Source of the DNA: Argyresthia goedartella
Taxonomy: Eukaryota; Arthropoda; Insecta; Lepidoptera; Argyresthiidae
DNA length: 64,000 nt
Direction: 5' to 3'
Assembly (NCBI GenBank): GCA_949825045.1
Contig: OX463829.1
Coordinates: 7,688,001 to 7,752,000, forward strand
Shown piece after piece: positions 1-11,440 of this stretch. The notes below the pieces were generated by a model. That model saw nothing but the letters and a program-made list of their open reading frames with translations. It was not told the DNA's origin and did not search any database. Made by a program: the position numbers and the translations under genes. Every line of letters begins with the position of its first letter. Positions within the stretch are counted from its first letter, which is position 1.

Positions 1-389
1 AAACAATGTAATTACTCCATCATTTTATAGTGTAGAGTTATTATTGACAGTTTTATACTCAATTTCCCGAAATGTTTTGTTGATGTGTGAGTTACATTGA
101 TTGTTTCGATCAGAAACAACCAGCCGCAGCTAACCGTTCGAAAACTTTGATGAAACTACGTCACGAGGGGTGAAATTTAATATATGCTTAGCATTTCTAG
201 AAATGCCATTTCCGTTATAGGATTTGAATTTTGTTACCATGCCTCGCGCGGAAGCGTAGTTATGGACCGGTTAAACATTTAAAAAAGGCACCTATCACTC
301 GAAATATTCAAATTAATTAATAGACAAAAATTTCATAAAATATGAAAAGTACATCATCCATTCTCAGGTTTTGCCTTCTTGCATGTACA
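1..389. other. AT-rich non-coding stretch
   Basis: No coding frame, RNA gene or repeat that I can support. A short GC-richer patch near 240-270 has no open frame of note. Confidence 0.6.
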
Positions 390-589
390 GTACGATTACT
401 TTAACTTTACCGCTCGACCCTTCTCTATTTCAGTCGCTGTAAATGATCGAAATGTCCTGGAAACTTGAAATTTGGCAAAGAGGTATATCATCAAGACTAG
501 AAGACATGTACTCAGGGAAAAATCTGAAACCAATTATTTGATCTACGATAAAAAAAGCCGAGCGAGCGGTAAAGGTAAAATAATCGTAC
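390..589. repeat. Foldback (MITE-like) element with 27-bp inverted arms
   Basis: Arms at 390-416 and 563-589 are inverted complements matching at 25 of 27 positions, around a spacer of about 146 bp. Both arms carry the core GTACGATTA/CTTTACCGCTCG. I see no terminal target duplication, so the outer ends are uncertain. The minus-strand open frame across it (430-642) reads through the repeat and is not a gene. Confidence 0.55.
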
Positions 590-868
590 TCAAACTTCCT
601 ATTTAGTAACTGGGTCAACGTCGGCGCAACTCTGGGACGCAACGTATAGAAAATATGCTAATGTTTTTGGAATACTACACAAATAATACCAACCCACTTC
701 ATACTATTCGTGAAAGCAAGACAAGAAAGCAACAGTGCTTTATTTCTTTTGTTCACAAGGTAGATGTCAATAGAACATGGTTGTAGAGTCTGGAAAGTAA
801 GCAATCGATGGACGTGTGAGTTTGATGGTGTAATGTATGATTTTCAGGCGTGAAGTAACGCCTCAGCG

Positions 869-1262
869 ATAGTTCAAGTTCAAGTTTATAAAAGTTACAA
901 CATTTGGACCTTGTTCAGGCACAGCAATATGAGAGAGGACGCCACTATAGTACTATAACCCGTATTAAATCACTTAACTAGATAGAATAAATGATATTTA
1001 TATAATGGTCTATGTCAGTGTTAATATATATTATTGTCCTATTCTATATACGTATTTTATTTATTTATATACATTATGTTACTAAGCTAGTTCTATATTA
1101 GTTTTAATTTTTATACTTTGTCATTTAAATTATAATAACATTTTGTGGTCAATAGTTGTTTTAATGATCTTATGAATATTGTGTCTTTAGTTTCTGTCGT
1201 TAAATCTACTGGTAACTTATTATAAATTTTCGCGGTCATTAATAATGGGCTTGATGAGTGAA
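869..1262 (-). pseudogene. LINE remnant: reverse-transcriptase C-terminus plus 3' end
   Basis: Read on the minus strand, 1262 to 1111 encodes the typical last stretch of a CR1/Jockey-type LINE polymerase. It includes AKIYNKLPVDL, then LKQLLTTKCYY, then a stop at 1111-1113. A 3' untranslated stretch follows and ends near 872-886 in short repeats of TTGAAC (minus sense), a normal 3' terminus for these elements. The rest of the polymerase and the endonuclease are absent, so this is a dead 5'-truncated copy. Assignment rests on the YNKLP motif and the tail; the exact clade cannot be given. Confidence 0.6.
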
Positions 1263-2164
1263 TATTTAATTATAATTGATACACAATTTATTCCATGCCT
1301 CGTCAATTTGTTATGTTGGTATCTTAAATTAATCTTATAATCTCTGGTCACTTCAACTTCCAGTGGACCTTTACAAAAAAAAAACTACTGAATCTGTGGC
1401 ACATGCACCCGGTGTTGCTAGAGGCATATTTCGTTCTCCTCGTTTGTAAGTAAACCCAGGTCACAGCATTAGTTTTGTTTTAAATTATTATTTCCAAAAG
1501 TGTTCCAGCTTTAGTCTTCTTTTTAATTATTCATTCGTTTCAGGGTTCCAGCATATTTAATGACAGACGAAGACCCAAGTTGCTGCTTTTAAGTGTAATA
1601 TCAACATTTATCTGTGCCCGTAATGACGTTTTGTTTTTACCCCGTTATGTGGCGGTTGGCAACATCGTTGATATGGGATATCGATTTCGTAAAGTGATCC
1701 CCTGTGCCGTTCTTTTATAATAGGCTGGCGAGCTAGCTGCTTCGTATTTTATTTCTCACTGAGGAAGTACCTACCATATGTCCTTCACTTCGACAGTCCC
1801 CGTAGTTGTTCCTACATAACCTAAATAATAACCTACGTGGCTGTAATCATAGCAACGCTTTTATTGAATAACAGCGGAGTGCGCTAAGAAACCCTTGTGC
1901 CACATCCCCAGATCTTTCGGCGTTCCGGAGTCGACATTAGTTACAACTGACAGTAAGCAAGGCCATTTTCCTCCAAAAGAAGGTGCTTTGTACGGGCCCT
2001 TTCAATAGGCCGAGCCATTTCATCCGGCGAGGTGTCAACGTGCGAGCGTAGCGATCTCTAAATTTACCGTCTTCTCCATACCTAAGAATAACTACTAGCG
2101 TCATCGATCAAACAACAACCACTACCCTAAATTTATTTCGTTCATATATAATCTATCTATCCAA
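1263..2164. other. Non-coding; may include the 5' region of LINE copy A
   Basis: No gene supported. The segment around 1880-2060 is less AT-rich than its surroundings and lies directly upstream of the LINE ORF1 frame, so it could hold that element's 5' untranslated region. This is inference only; no 5' end or target duplication was found. Confidence 0.4.
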
Positions 2165-3541
2165 CAAGAACTAGAAGTAGCCAACCTAAGCACTATTGTT
2201 CAAGCCATGCAGACAAGCAGCAGGAAAATTAAAAAATATTTTAAATTAAATAAATTCATGAAGAAAACAAGAGGTAATATAAAACTACTGAAATTAGCCT
2301 TGAAACAGCAATCAAACAAAATATTAAGAATCTCCTTAATGCAAGAGCTCCGGGAAAAAAATGTAGGTTTATAGTCGGACCTTCAACATGCTCGAGTAGA
2401 AATCCAGCATCTACATGACCTGCTAGCAAATACACTACAATGTTATGCCAAAGAGCAAAGTGAGTTAGCAGAACTCAGAGCCGCGACGTCTGAGTAAGTT
2501 CAGCTACAACGCCAGAATGCGGAATTGGTGGGCTTTCTAATTGAGAATGAGGAGAATGAGACCAGCAAGAAGGACGAGCCCACATCACTAACTTTGGTCT
2601 CGACGCCCCTCAACGAGAGTGTTGCAGCGTCCACCGCTGCCCCAACCAAAAAACAGCGTCGCCGTCGTCGACGAGGAGGCACCTCGCAGCTCAACAGCGC
2701 GAGCACCGCGCCGCTCGCTGTCCCTGCTGAGGCGTGTGTCATGCCGCAAGCTGCCCCGAGGGCCGCGCCGTTCGCCGTTGCGCACGTTGCGACGCTCGCT
2801 GCCGCGAATGCCGCGCCAACCGCCGCCACGTGCATCAAACCGCACTCCAACACGTGTGTCCCGCCACTCACCTCCACTCGTGTACCGCCAGCTACCAAAA
2901 TATGTGCTCAGAGAAAAACTCTGTTGTTCTCCGACAAAGTATGGGCAGGATTTGGGCCTCTATTACATTACCGGCTTAACCAAAAAGTAACGAACATTTG
3001 CTGTCCAAATAGTTCATTTGTAGGTCTAGTGAAGATGATTAGTCGCGGTATCTATGATGAGTACAGCACTATTGTAATTATGGTAGGAAATCATTCAAAC
3101 ATTAGTCGGAATGATTTGAATAAAAGTGTTGAAATACTTCTAGACTTACATAGTAGGATGAAATGCAAATTTATACTATGCAGTTTTCCATATGCCTGTA
3201 ATTTGACACAACTACAGAACAAATCTGTGCATAGAATGAATATTCATTTATTTAATTTAACATGTCATCACAGCGATGCTATTTTATATTTCGATATGAA
3301 TAATTTTATTCATAACTTTACTCTGACACAGGATACATTGTACCTGTCTAATAAATATAGAAAATTAGTAGCTACATTGTTAGCTTATAATATATGCGAC
3401 GCAGCTATAGTTGGTTTATCCAAGTTCAACTTGACATCAGCTTATGTTAAGAGTAATATGACATGCACCCCTATTGGGAATTCACCTGTTAATTATACTT
3501 TGCATGCAACATTGGAATCTGTTCCAATTAATTTAAATTAG
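2165..3541 (+). pseudogene. LINE copy A ORF1: coiled coil plus SGNH/esterase-like domain
   Basis: A single frame runs for 459 codons, broken by TAG at 2372 and TAA at 2495. The first part (about residues 1-125) is rich in Leu, Gln, Lys and Glu, with LHDLLANTLQ and AEQSELAELRA-like stretches suggesting a coiled coil. A low-complexity Ala/Pro/Arg-rich linker with an arginine run (2654-2672) follows. From about 2935 on it resembles the SGNH-hydrolase-like ORF1 domain of CR1 elements: STIVIMVGNHSN at the GxND block, KCKFILCSFPY, and a final DTLYLS block. The GxND Asp is not clean and the last block has Tyr where family members usually have His, so hydrolase activity is doubtful. ORF2 starts 47 bp downstream. 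Confidence 0.6.
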
Positions 3542-3588
3542 CTCATAAGACAATAGAGGAAATCTCTAGCATACAAGAGCCACTAAAT

Positions 3589-6453
3589 ATGTCAAAATGT
3601 AAGCCCCAGTTAAATATTGCCCATCAAAACATCCAGGGGCTACCTGGCAAAGAACTTGTATTAGAATTATTTCTAAAAAAATCTGACATTGATATTATTT
3701 GTGTTACAGAACACTGGTTGAAGGAAAATATGATGTCTTTTAACATAAATAATTACAAAATTGTCAGTTGTTACAATAGAAAGACTGCTGATAGAGGTGG
3801 TTCTTTGATCTTAGCGAAAAATAATATTAAGGTGAAACAAAGGAAAGATATTCTTGCACTTACTGTTGAAAGACAAATAGAGGTATCCTGTGTTGAGTTA
3901 GATAGCCATATTATTGTTTGTTTCTACAGGCCACCGAGGAATGAAAAAGGCCATGGCAATTTCGAAATATTTGAGAAAATTATGGAGGAAGCCCTCATTA
4001 ATCTTTGTAATAACAGAAAAAAGTTAATTATTTGTGGCAATCTTAATGTAGATCTGCTTGTAGATACAACACTGAAGCGACGATTAATAACTCTGTTCAA
4101 ATCATTTAATTTATGTCATGTATTTCTAGAGCCGACTAGAATTACACTTACCAGCCAACATTGCTTAGATAACGTTTTTTGTGACTGTGCATTCACAAGT
4201 AAAAGTGTAATTAACTGCTTACCCTCCGATCACAGTGGTCAAACAGTTTCATTCCCAATTGCTATTAAGGATAAGACTGGTCCATCATTTTATAGGCCTA
4301 TTACATCCCATAGACTAGAGACATATACGAAAAACTTAGATATAAATTTGCCAGTACCGGATTTTAATGAACAGAACCCAAACAAAATCTACTCAGACTT
4401 CTTCAACATTATTCAGACAGAATTCAATAAAGTTTTCAAATTAAAGAAAGTCAGTGACTACAACGGTAAATCTAAATTTAATGACTAGGCAACGTATGGA
4501 ATTCGTAAAAGTAGAGTTATATTGTATGACCTTTATGATCAAAAAACCTATAACTTTGATCGAAAATTTCATGACTATGTTAAAAAATATTCCAAAACTT
4601 TCAAGTTGGTTTGTAGAACTGCAAAAACTTTACACATTAATAGAAAAATTCAAAATTCAAATAATGGAATGAAAACAGTTTGGCAAATAATAAACCGCGA
4701 AACTGGCAAAGTTATACCAAGGGACAATGATTTCTGCCTTAATATAGGTGATGATGTTGTTAAATCCAACGCTGATGTTGCTCGAGCTTTTGAAACATTC
4801 TTCACGAATGTACCCGTACTCACAACAGACCGTCTAAATTCATCTCCATATGAAGCAGAGACTTTATTAAAAAATAACACTAGCGTCAGTAATGTATATT
4901 TAAAATTTCATCATGTATATCCCCAGGACATTGTCAAAACGTTTAAATTACTTAATTTAAAAAATACGGAAGACCTGTGGGGTATATCAGTCAAAGTCAT
5001 TGGTTCAGTAATTCTAGTTATAGCCCCACACTTAGCTTATATATTCAATAAATGTGTTGACGATGGGGCTTTTCCAGACCTCATGAAACACAGTAAACTG
5101 ATACCTCTGTTCAAGTCGGGAGATTAGGGCGATCCTTCAAATTTCAGACCAATATCTGTTCTTCCAACACTAAGTAAAATTTTTTAAAAGATTGTACTCA
5201 ATCAAATGCTCTCACACTTCAACCGTACAAAGCAACTCCACGCTAAACAATATGGTTTCACTAGGGGTAAATCGATTACGGATGCAGGTATTACCCTTGT
5301 ATCTCATATTTATTCTGCATGGGAGGCCGCACAGGATGCTATCGGAGTTTTTTGCGACCTGTCGAAGGCGTTTGATTGTGTTGATCATAATACGCTATTA
5401 ATTAAATTAAATCATTACGGAGTTAGAAATAAAGCGTTGTATCTACTAAGATCATACCTAAGCAATAGAATTCAAAAGGCAGAAGTTAACGGCGTAAAAT
5501 CTGATGGATCGGGTGTTAAAATTGGCGTTCCACAAGGTTCCATATTAGGCCCTTTCTTATTCCTGGTATATATTAATGATCTGCCTTTCATGGTGGAGAA
5601 ATTAACTGACATAGTGTTGTTTGCTGATGATACTTCAATGGTCTTCAAAATTGAAAGACAAAAAGGAGATTTTGATGATGTTAATGGTGTATTGTCTTTA
5701 ACCTTGAATTGGTTCACAGTTAATAATTTATTGTTAAACGCTGGTAAAACCAAGTGTATCAAATTCTCACTTCCAATTGTCAGGCAAGTTGAGACCAATT
5801 TAGTGTTAGACAACAGCACGTTAGAATTGGTAAATGATACGAAGTTTCTTGGAATAACCATTGATAGCAAATTGAAGTGGGGATCCCACATAGATAAATT
5901 GGCTGGTAAATTAAGTTCTGCGGCTTACGCTGTTAGGAAGATCAGACAAAGCACGGATGTGGCTACATCTAGGCTAGTATATTTTAGTTACTTTCATAGT
6001 GTGATGTCCTATGGTATCTTGTTGTGGGGGAAAGCAGCGGATATTCAAACTATTTTTATTTTACAGAAAAGAGCTATTCGAGCAATTTATAATTAAAAAC
6101 AAACAGACTCCTTAAGAGAGCTTTTTAAAGAAATTGACATACTAACAGTAGCTAATCAATTCATTTTCGAAAATATAATGTATGTACGCAAGAACCTTAC
6201 AACATTTTCCAAACTTAGCGATAGCTGTAATGTTTACCTAAGTAAAAATCACAGACTATGTGCGCCCCGTTTTAGACTCGCGAAGGTTAGCAATTCTTTC
6301 AAGGGTCAGTGCATTCTCTACTACAATAGGATACCTCTGGAGATTTTGAAATTGCCATTTGAGCCATTTAAAAAGCATGTTAAAGCGACTTTGTCGAAAA
6401 AGGGATATTACAATGTTCAAGATTACTTAAATGACAGGACTGTATGGGGTTAA
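3589..6453 (+). pseudogene. LINE copy A ORF2: AP endonuclease plus reverse transcriptase
   Basis: One frame of 955 codons, interrupted only by TAG 4486, TAG 5125, TAA 5185 and TAA 6094. The N-terminal endonuclease begins LNIAHQNIQGL, with TEHWL, and ends near PSDHSGQ. The motif usually read as GDFN is GNLN here, so a catalytic Asp is changed. The reverse transcriptase has DLSKAFDCVDH (palm A), GVPQGSILGPFLFLVYINDL (block 4) and the catalytic LFADDTS near 5622. The C-terminal thumb includes YFSYFHSVMSYGILLWGKAA and ends near DYLNDRTVWG. Such proteins nick target DNA and copy the element RNA at the nick. This copy cannot make full-length protein. Confidence 0.82.
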
Positions 6454-6586
6454 TCTGGCTCAACACAGACCTTGCTGTTAATAGTTTTGTAATTATTTAT
6501 TCCTGCTTATTAATCAAAACAATTTTTTTTTTCATATTTGTATTAGTTAAGCACAACCTATTTTTAAAAGAGATCTAAAAATCAAT

Positions 6587-6712
6587 CTATGGGAGTTTCT
6601 ACGCCCTTGCTTCTCCCACAGTGGTCCAATGTAGAGAAGAGGCAAAAAATGACGTTTGCTAAGTATATGTAAATATCTACAGTAATAAAGTACTATGACT
6701 ATGACTATGACT
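6587..6712 (+). promoter_or_regulatory. LINE copy A 3' end: hairpin and TATGAC repeat tail
   Basis: A stem pairs 6587-6595 with 6613-6621 (GGGAG with CTCCC plus flanking pairs, one mismatch here). The same hairpin is 9/9 paired in copies B (26903-26936) and D (61262-61295). Downstream are a conserved block with GTAAATATCTACAGTAATAAAG and then the terminal hexamer run. In this family the 3' end is probably what the reverse transcriptase recognises on the RNA; that role is inferred from conservation, not shown. Confidence 0.55.
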
Positions 6713-7039
6713 ATATTAACTTTAGTTTTAATAAAGTTGTACAGGTAACTTAAAAGTTGACTTTCTTTATATCCAATTAGAGGGAAAAATAAAAGAATTT
6801 CAGTGACGCCGGAATAGAGTTGTTGTTGTTTTACTAATTCCCTCTTTGAGAACGAAATAGTGGTCAATGGACTAAGGTAGTGCTTAAAGTGGATAGTTCT
6901 ACATAATTTTGTGTATGATTTACCCGGTTTATATCTTACCCTGTGATAATTGTGACAAAAACTGTTAAGTTAAGCTGTCGGTCCTGGCAACTATCGCTAC
7001 GTGATAGTAGTGGTCGTAAAATCCCTCCATCGACTCCAT
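6713..7039. other. Non-coding spacer
   Basis: AT-rich sequence with no supported feature. Confidence 0.6.
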
Positions 7040-7560
7040 CGACTGAGCCAGCGTGATGGAGTATGGCTTCATCTTACTCGCATCCGGGTAAAGGCCAGGG
7101 CCCTTCGGTGGGGACATTAATGGGCTACACTTTTTGGGTTCAGTACCCAAAGGGTGCCAAACGGGACCCTATTACTAAGCCTCCGCTGTCCGTCTGTCCG
7201 TCCGTCCGTCCGTCTGTCACCAGGCTCAATCTCATGAACCGTGATAGTTAGACAGTGGAAATTTTCACAGATGATGTATTTCTATTGTTGCTAAAACAAC
7301 AAATATTAAAAAGCAGAATAAAATAAGTATTTAAGGGGGCTCCCATACAACAATTCTTTCAATACCACATACAAACTTATGAATGCACCTGGTTACGTAC
7401 ATGGAGTGTGAAAGTTGCCGCACCAATAACTTTGTAAACATTATTTTTTTATCTAAAATCCAAACTATTCATTCCACACCATCCCTACCAAGGTACGGTG
7501 GTAAGCAACCCTTCGTGGGCGAGTTCAACTCGCACTTGACCGTTTTTTATAAACTAAATA
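7040..7560 (+). repeat. Interspersed repeat X, copy 1
   Basis: Shares ordered blocks with 61977-62375 (inverted) and more weakly with 43955-44340, 51330-51980 and 58247-58793. The blocks are a GTCCGTCCGTCC run (7192-7217), a stretch around CTCATGAACCGTGATAG, a segment with CACAGATGATGTATTTC, and an end with TTCGTGGGCGAGT...CTTGACCGTTTTT. This layout matches a very common Lepidoptera intergenic repeat. No coding capacity is seen and its class (short non-autonomous element) is unclear. Confidence 0.65.
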
Positions 7561-8101
7561 AATACTTATAATATACTACTACTATTCTGTGCATGTATGT
7601 ATATTTCATTAATCCTTTCAGCGTGAATAAACTATCCAAGCTGACCTTTCTCTATCCGTGACCCTAAATCTTCTTTCAAGTCACAGCGTTCCCCTATGAC
7701 TTCATTCTTCAATCTTTCAATATTAGTCTACACACTCAGATCTCAATAGTAATGACGATAAAAATTGCATGCTACAATTTAATAGCCGAATAAGACGTTC
7801 TATTTATATTCTATGACCTTGTATCTTTTTTTTTATTTATTTATTAAGGTTTATACAACAGGTATACAACATAATGACTTAAAATACATAAAACTTAGCT
7901 CTAATTGTATACCCACAGCGTATATACACAGAAAGTTATAATTTGGAGTAGACATGAGACCTAAAAGGTACAAATCTAAATTTAAGAAGAAAAAAAAAAA
8001 AGAAAACTTTAAAAAAAATATGGATGTTATAGTTATAATTATAGTTATAGGTTAAACAACGACTAAAGCAATCTCAAACAATTCAAAACAATGATTCAAA
8101 C

Positions 8102-10949
8102 TTAGACGAGACGTCTCAGTTGGTGTTTTAATAAGCCTGGTCTCGGATTGAATATATCCACTTCGTCGTGGGCCAGGCTGATGTCGTTTACAGCACGACA
8201 CATTCTGTGAATAGGCCCATTCGACTCAGTGTTATTTCTGCAGACTGGAACGCTAAATATTTTCTTTTTTAAGCGCGTATTTAGACAACGCGTGTTGATA
8301 TTTAGTGACGACAGTAGTGAAGTGCCGATTTTGCTGTGAAGAATTTTGTGGAGATATGTTATATCACAGATCATACGTCTTTTTTTTAGTGTTTCGATGC
8401 CGAAATGTTCAAGTCTAGCCTCGTAGCCGGTAAGTTTACGCTTGAGACCGTGTCGTCTTGCTGCAGCCCTCAGAATTATCTGCTGTATGCGCTCTATTCT
8501 GTTATCGTGTACCGCATATTGAGGGGACCATATTATTGAGCCGTACTCGACCTGACTTCTTACGAGACTTAGGTATAGGGCGATGAGACTTTCCGGTTTT
8601 TTAAATCCTTTGGTAATACGGAGAATGAAACCGTTCAGTCTATTGCATTTAGAGGCTAGGTAGTTATAATGATCCCTAAACGTTAACTTGCTATCAAAGA
8701 TTACTCCAAGGTCTCTCATAGAATTCGTTGGTTGCAGAGGATTGTTGTCAAGCACGTATGTGAATGAAATATTTTTGTTTTTTTTGGAGAAGGTGATAAC
8801 GAAGCATTTTGATACATTGAGGAACATAAAGTTGGATTTGCACCACTGGGACAGTGTATCTAGGTCGCGCTGAAGTGATAAGCAGTCATTTACTGAGTTT
8901 ATAATTTTATAGATTTTTAGATCATCCGCATATAGTAGGCATTTGCTTTGCAAAAGATAAACTAAATCGTTAATGAATAATATAAACAACAGGGGACCTA
9001 GATGCGAACCCTGAGGAACGCCAGAGGGCATGGGCATTGGAGCTGACTTGAAGCCGTTTATGGCTACAATTTGGCTACGATTTTTTAGATAAGACTCGAC
9101 CCATCTTAGCAGGTTTCCGTGAATACCGTAGGAGGAGACCTTCTTTGCCAAGAGTTCGTGATTGACTTTGTCAAAAGCTTTGCGGAAGTCAGTGTAGATG
9201 GAGTCAACTTGATTGCGTTTGCTGAGCGCGTTGCTTAGGTATGTGTGATATTCAAGGAGGTTGGACATAGTAGATTTGCCTTCGACAAATCCGTGCTGAA
9301 GTGGTGTTAGAGAGTGTTTAATATTAGAATAAATAGCTGTGTATATGAGTGATTCAAATATTTTACCAAAGCATGACAGAATGCTTATTGGCCGATAATT
9401 ATCGCATTGTGTACTGTCGCCTGACTTCAGTATCGGGATAACGTTTGCTGTCTTCCAAAGGCTAGGGAACACACCTTGAGCTAGGGAGCGAGTGTAGAGC
9501 AGAGACAGTGGAGGTGCCAGTTCTTTGCCACACAATTTGATAAAGTGAGGGGGAAGGCCGTCTGGACCTGGTCCCTTATTGCTATCGAGTTTATTGATTT
9601 TTTTAAGGACATCAGCCGGGCATATATGGACATTGGAAATAGTCGACGAGCTGCGATCCTCGATGTTGCTCAAGTCAACAGAAGGAGAAGGTTTTTCAAA
9701 GACCGACGAGAAGTATTTAGAGAAGAGCTCGCAAACGCCAGGGCCAGTCGATGATGTGTCACCGTTTAAATACATGGTTTGTGGGATGGAATTGCCAGCT
9801 TTCTTACTCTTAACATACGACCAAAAACTCTTTAGATTTATGTGGATAGATTCTTCAACGTCCGATAGGTATGATTTGTAGCAGCTATCAATCAGCTCTT
9901 TGGCCCTTGCTCTTAAAGTTGAAAAAGTGTCGTAATCCCTAGGATTACCAAACCGTTTGTAGCGTTTGTGAGCCTTGCATTTCTCGCTCAGACAACGTTT
10001 AAGGGATTCGCTGTACCAGGCAGGGTATATATGAGAATCGTCCTTCTTTAAGGGGGTGTAAAGGCTAATCAATTGGTTTATTCTGGAGTAAAATATATTT
10101 AGACTATTATCAATGTCAGAACAATTTAGCAGTTCAGTCCACTTGGTGTTTATGAGATCGGATTTCAGTTTATTATAATCGCAGCGCCAGAAGTTGGGTC
10201 TTTTTGAATTCTTATTAACGAGATTTTACTTCTAACTGCAGTTCGACTGATATCGATGGGTGATGGACGTCTAATAGAGTAAGGGGGTCGGTGCTAGACA
10301 CCGAGATGCTGTTGATATTGGTAAGTGCTAAGTCTAGTAGACGCGAATTTTTATTAAAAATATTGTTGTATTGACTAAGATTAAATAGGTCCATAGTGTC
10401 AAGGAGAAAGGAGGACTTAGTGTCACTAGCCGAGCTTGGTATCATTTTCAGACAATTGGCGTCTGACGAAGTTGTCCAGTTTATACTAGGCGTGTTAAAG
10501 TCTCCGATTAGCAGAACCCTATCATTAGAACTGAAGTTGATTAAAATGCGGTTACAGTTATTGTAGAATCCCTTCGAATCAGCAACTTTTATGTCATCTG
10601 CTAGGTAGCAGAGGCAAATAGACAATTCGGGCATGTCTGGTCGTGATACGCTAATCCACAAATCCTCCGCTGCACTGATATTGCAGTCCCAAGATGGCCG
10701 TCGTACCACGTTAAACGTTTTCTTCACTGCAATCAGCACTCCACCACCGTCAGATTTTTTATGATTAGTTAGATCGCGGTCTTTTCGAAAAATATTGTAG
10801 CGATTGTCAAAGAGTTCTTCATTATGAATACCAGAGTTAAGATTAGTTTCGGTAAGGCATATTAAGTCAAAGTCATTGTTCACAAAATTTAAGTAGAAGT
10901 TACGGGTTTTGGTCCTAAGACCGTTTACATTTTGATAGTATAAATACAC
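8102..10949 (-). pseudogene. LINE H ORF2: endonuclease plus reverse transcriptase, one frameshift
   Basis: The endonuclease part (10949-10215) begins LYYQNVNGLRTKT, has CLTETNL, an intact GDFN and a late DVHHPS. It ends in a stop near 10215, but the next frame continues without a gap through NFWRCDYNKLKSDL into the polymerase, so a single 1-nt shift near 10225 explains the break. The polymerase (to 8102, 656 codons uninterrupted) has DFRKAFDKVNH, GVPQGSHLGPLLFILFINDL and the catalytic LLYADDLKIYK, with a thumb containing SLVRSQVEYGSIIWSP. The first codon of the open frame at 10949 is GTG, so the true start is unsettled. Length and domain order are typical for LINE ORF2. Confidence 0.85.
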
Positions 10950-11008
10950 TATGAAAAATAGAGAACGAATACAATATAATATAATAGATAGGTAAATACT
11001 AATTTGTT

Positions 11009-11334
11009 TTATGGGGTCAGTTTATCCAGGAAGTCATGGCTCTTCACGTGAATGGCAGGAGCATCCTTGTCCTTTCTGAGGTAAATTTTTCCATATTTGA
11101 CCCATACGAACTCATACTTGTTGAGTTTCTTAAACTGCCTGGCAGCGAGATGCAGTTTCTTGATTTCTGGGCACAAGTTATCTGAGACATAGATTCGCTT
11201 TCCGTCGTAGGTGTCGCCGCTCCGCCCCGGTGTGAAAGAAAAGCCCAGCTGGTCTATGGTGAGGGGATCTTTAATGTGTGTCTTGTTGTAGCGGTGTACA
11301 GCTGATATGACTTCGTATCCCTCGGTCTCGTCCT
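11009..11334 (-). pseudogene. LINE H ORF1 C-terminus (FP25K-like domain)
   Basis: The minus-strand frame starts just after a TAG (11335-11337) and ends at TAA 11009-11011, 60 bp before the ORF2 frame. It has no start codon and is 5'-truncated. It reads GYEVISAVHRYNK, then the block around GDTYDGKRIYVSDNL, then KYEFVWVKYGKIYLRKDK and AIHVKSHDFLDKL. This pattern matches the C-terminal domain that databases call baculovirus FP protein, a common ORF1 domain in insect LINEs of this type, where it is thought to help bind element RNA. It lies in the normal ORF1-to-ORF2 position. Confidence 0.7.
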
Positions 11335-11440
11335 AACCGTTGAAAATAAATTTCTTATTTTTTATGTCGAAAATGATAACGTATGGGGAAGGCGAGAACC
11401 GCGCAGACTAAGCCGTGAAACCGTTTACACTTGGATTCCG

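Larger units (their letters stand above)
2165..6712 (+). mobile_element. CR1-group LINE, copy A (both ORFs, near full length)
   Basis: This is the longest copy of the main LINE family here. It has ORF1 (2165-3541), ORF2 with endonuclease and reverse transcriptase (3589-6453), a 3' untranslated region with a hairpin (6587-6621) and a terminal run of TATGAC repeats near 6694-6712. Truncated relatives are copy B (25550-27030), copy C (35686-37312) and copy D (59991-61376), plus solo 3' ends at 34012, 50155 and 52438. Neither ORF has a frameshift; only nonsense codons break them (two in ORF1, four in ORF2). CR1 group (CR1/Daphne/L2 clades) is inferred from the esterase-like ORF1 and the microsatellite 3' end. 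Confidence 0.8.
7826..11338 (-). mobile_element. LINE H (Jockey/CR1-like), 5'-truncated in ORF1
   Basis: On the minus strand this holds the end of ORF1 (11334-11009), a nearly intact ORF2 (10949-8102), a 3' untranslated region and an A-rich tail with AATAAATAAATAAA running into the T tract at 7826-7834 of the plus strand. The tail type differs from the tandem-repeat tails of the copy A family, so this is a separate lineage. ORF2 is broken by only one frameshift, so insertion looks fairly recent. Clade is uncertain between Jockey and CR1-related. Confidence 0.8.

Noticed and set aside
2500..2898. 132-codon minus-strand protein rich in Ala
   Set aside because: It is the antisense of the low-complexity, GC-rich linker of LINE copy A ORF1; no motif of its own.
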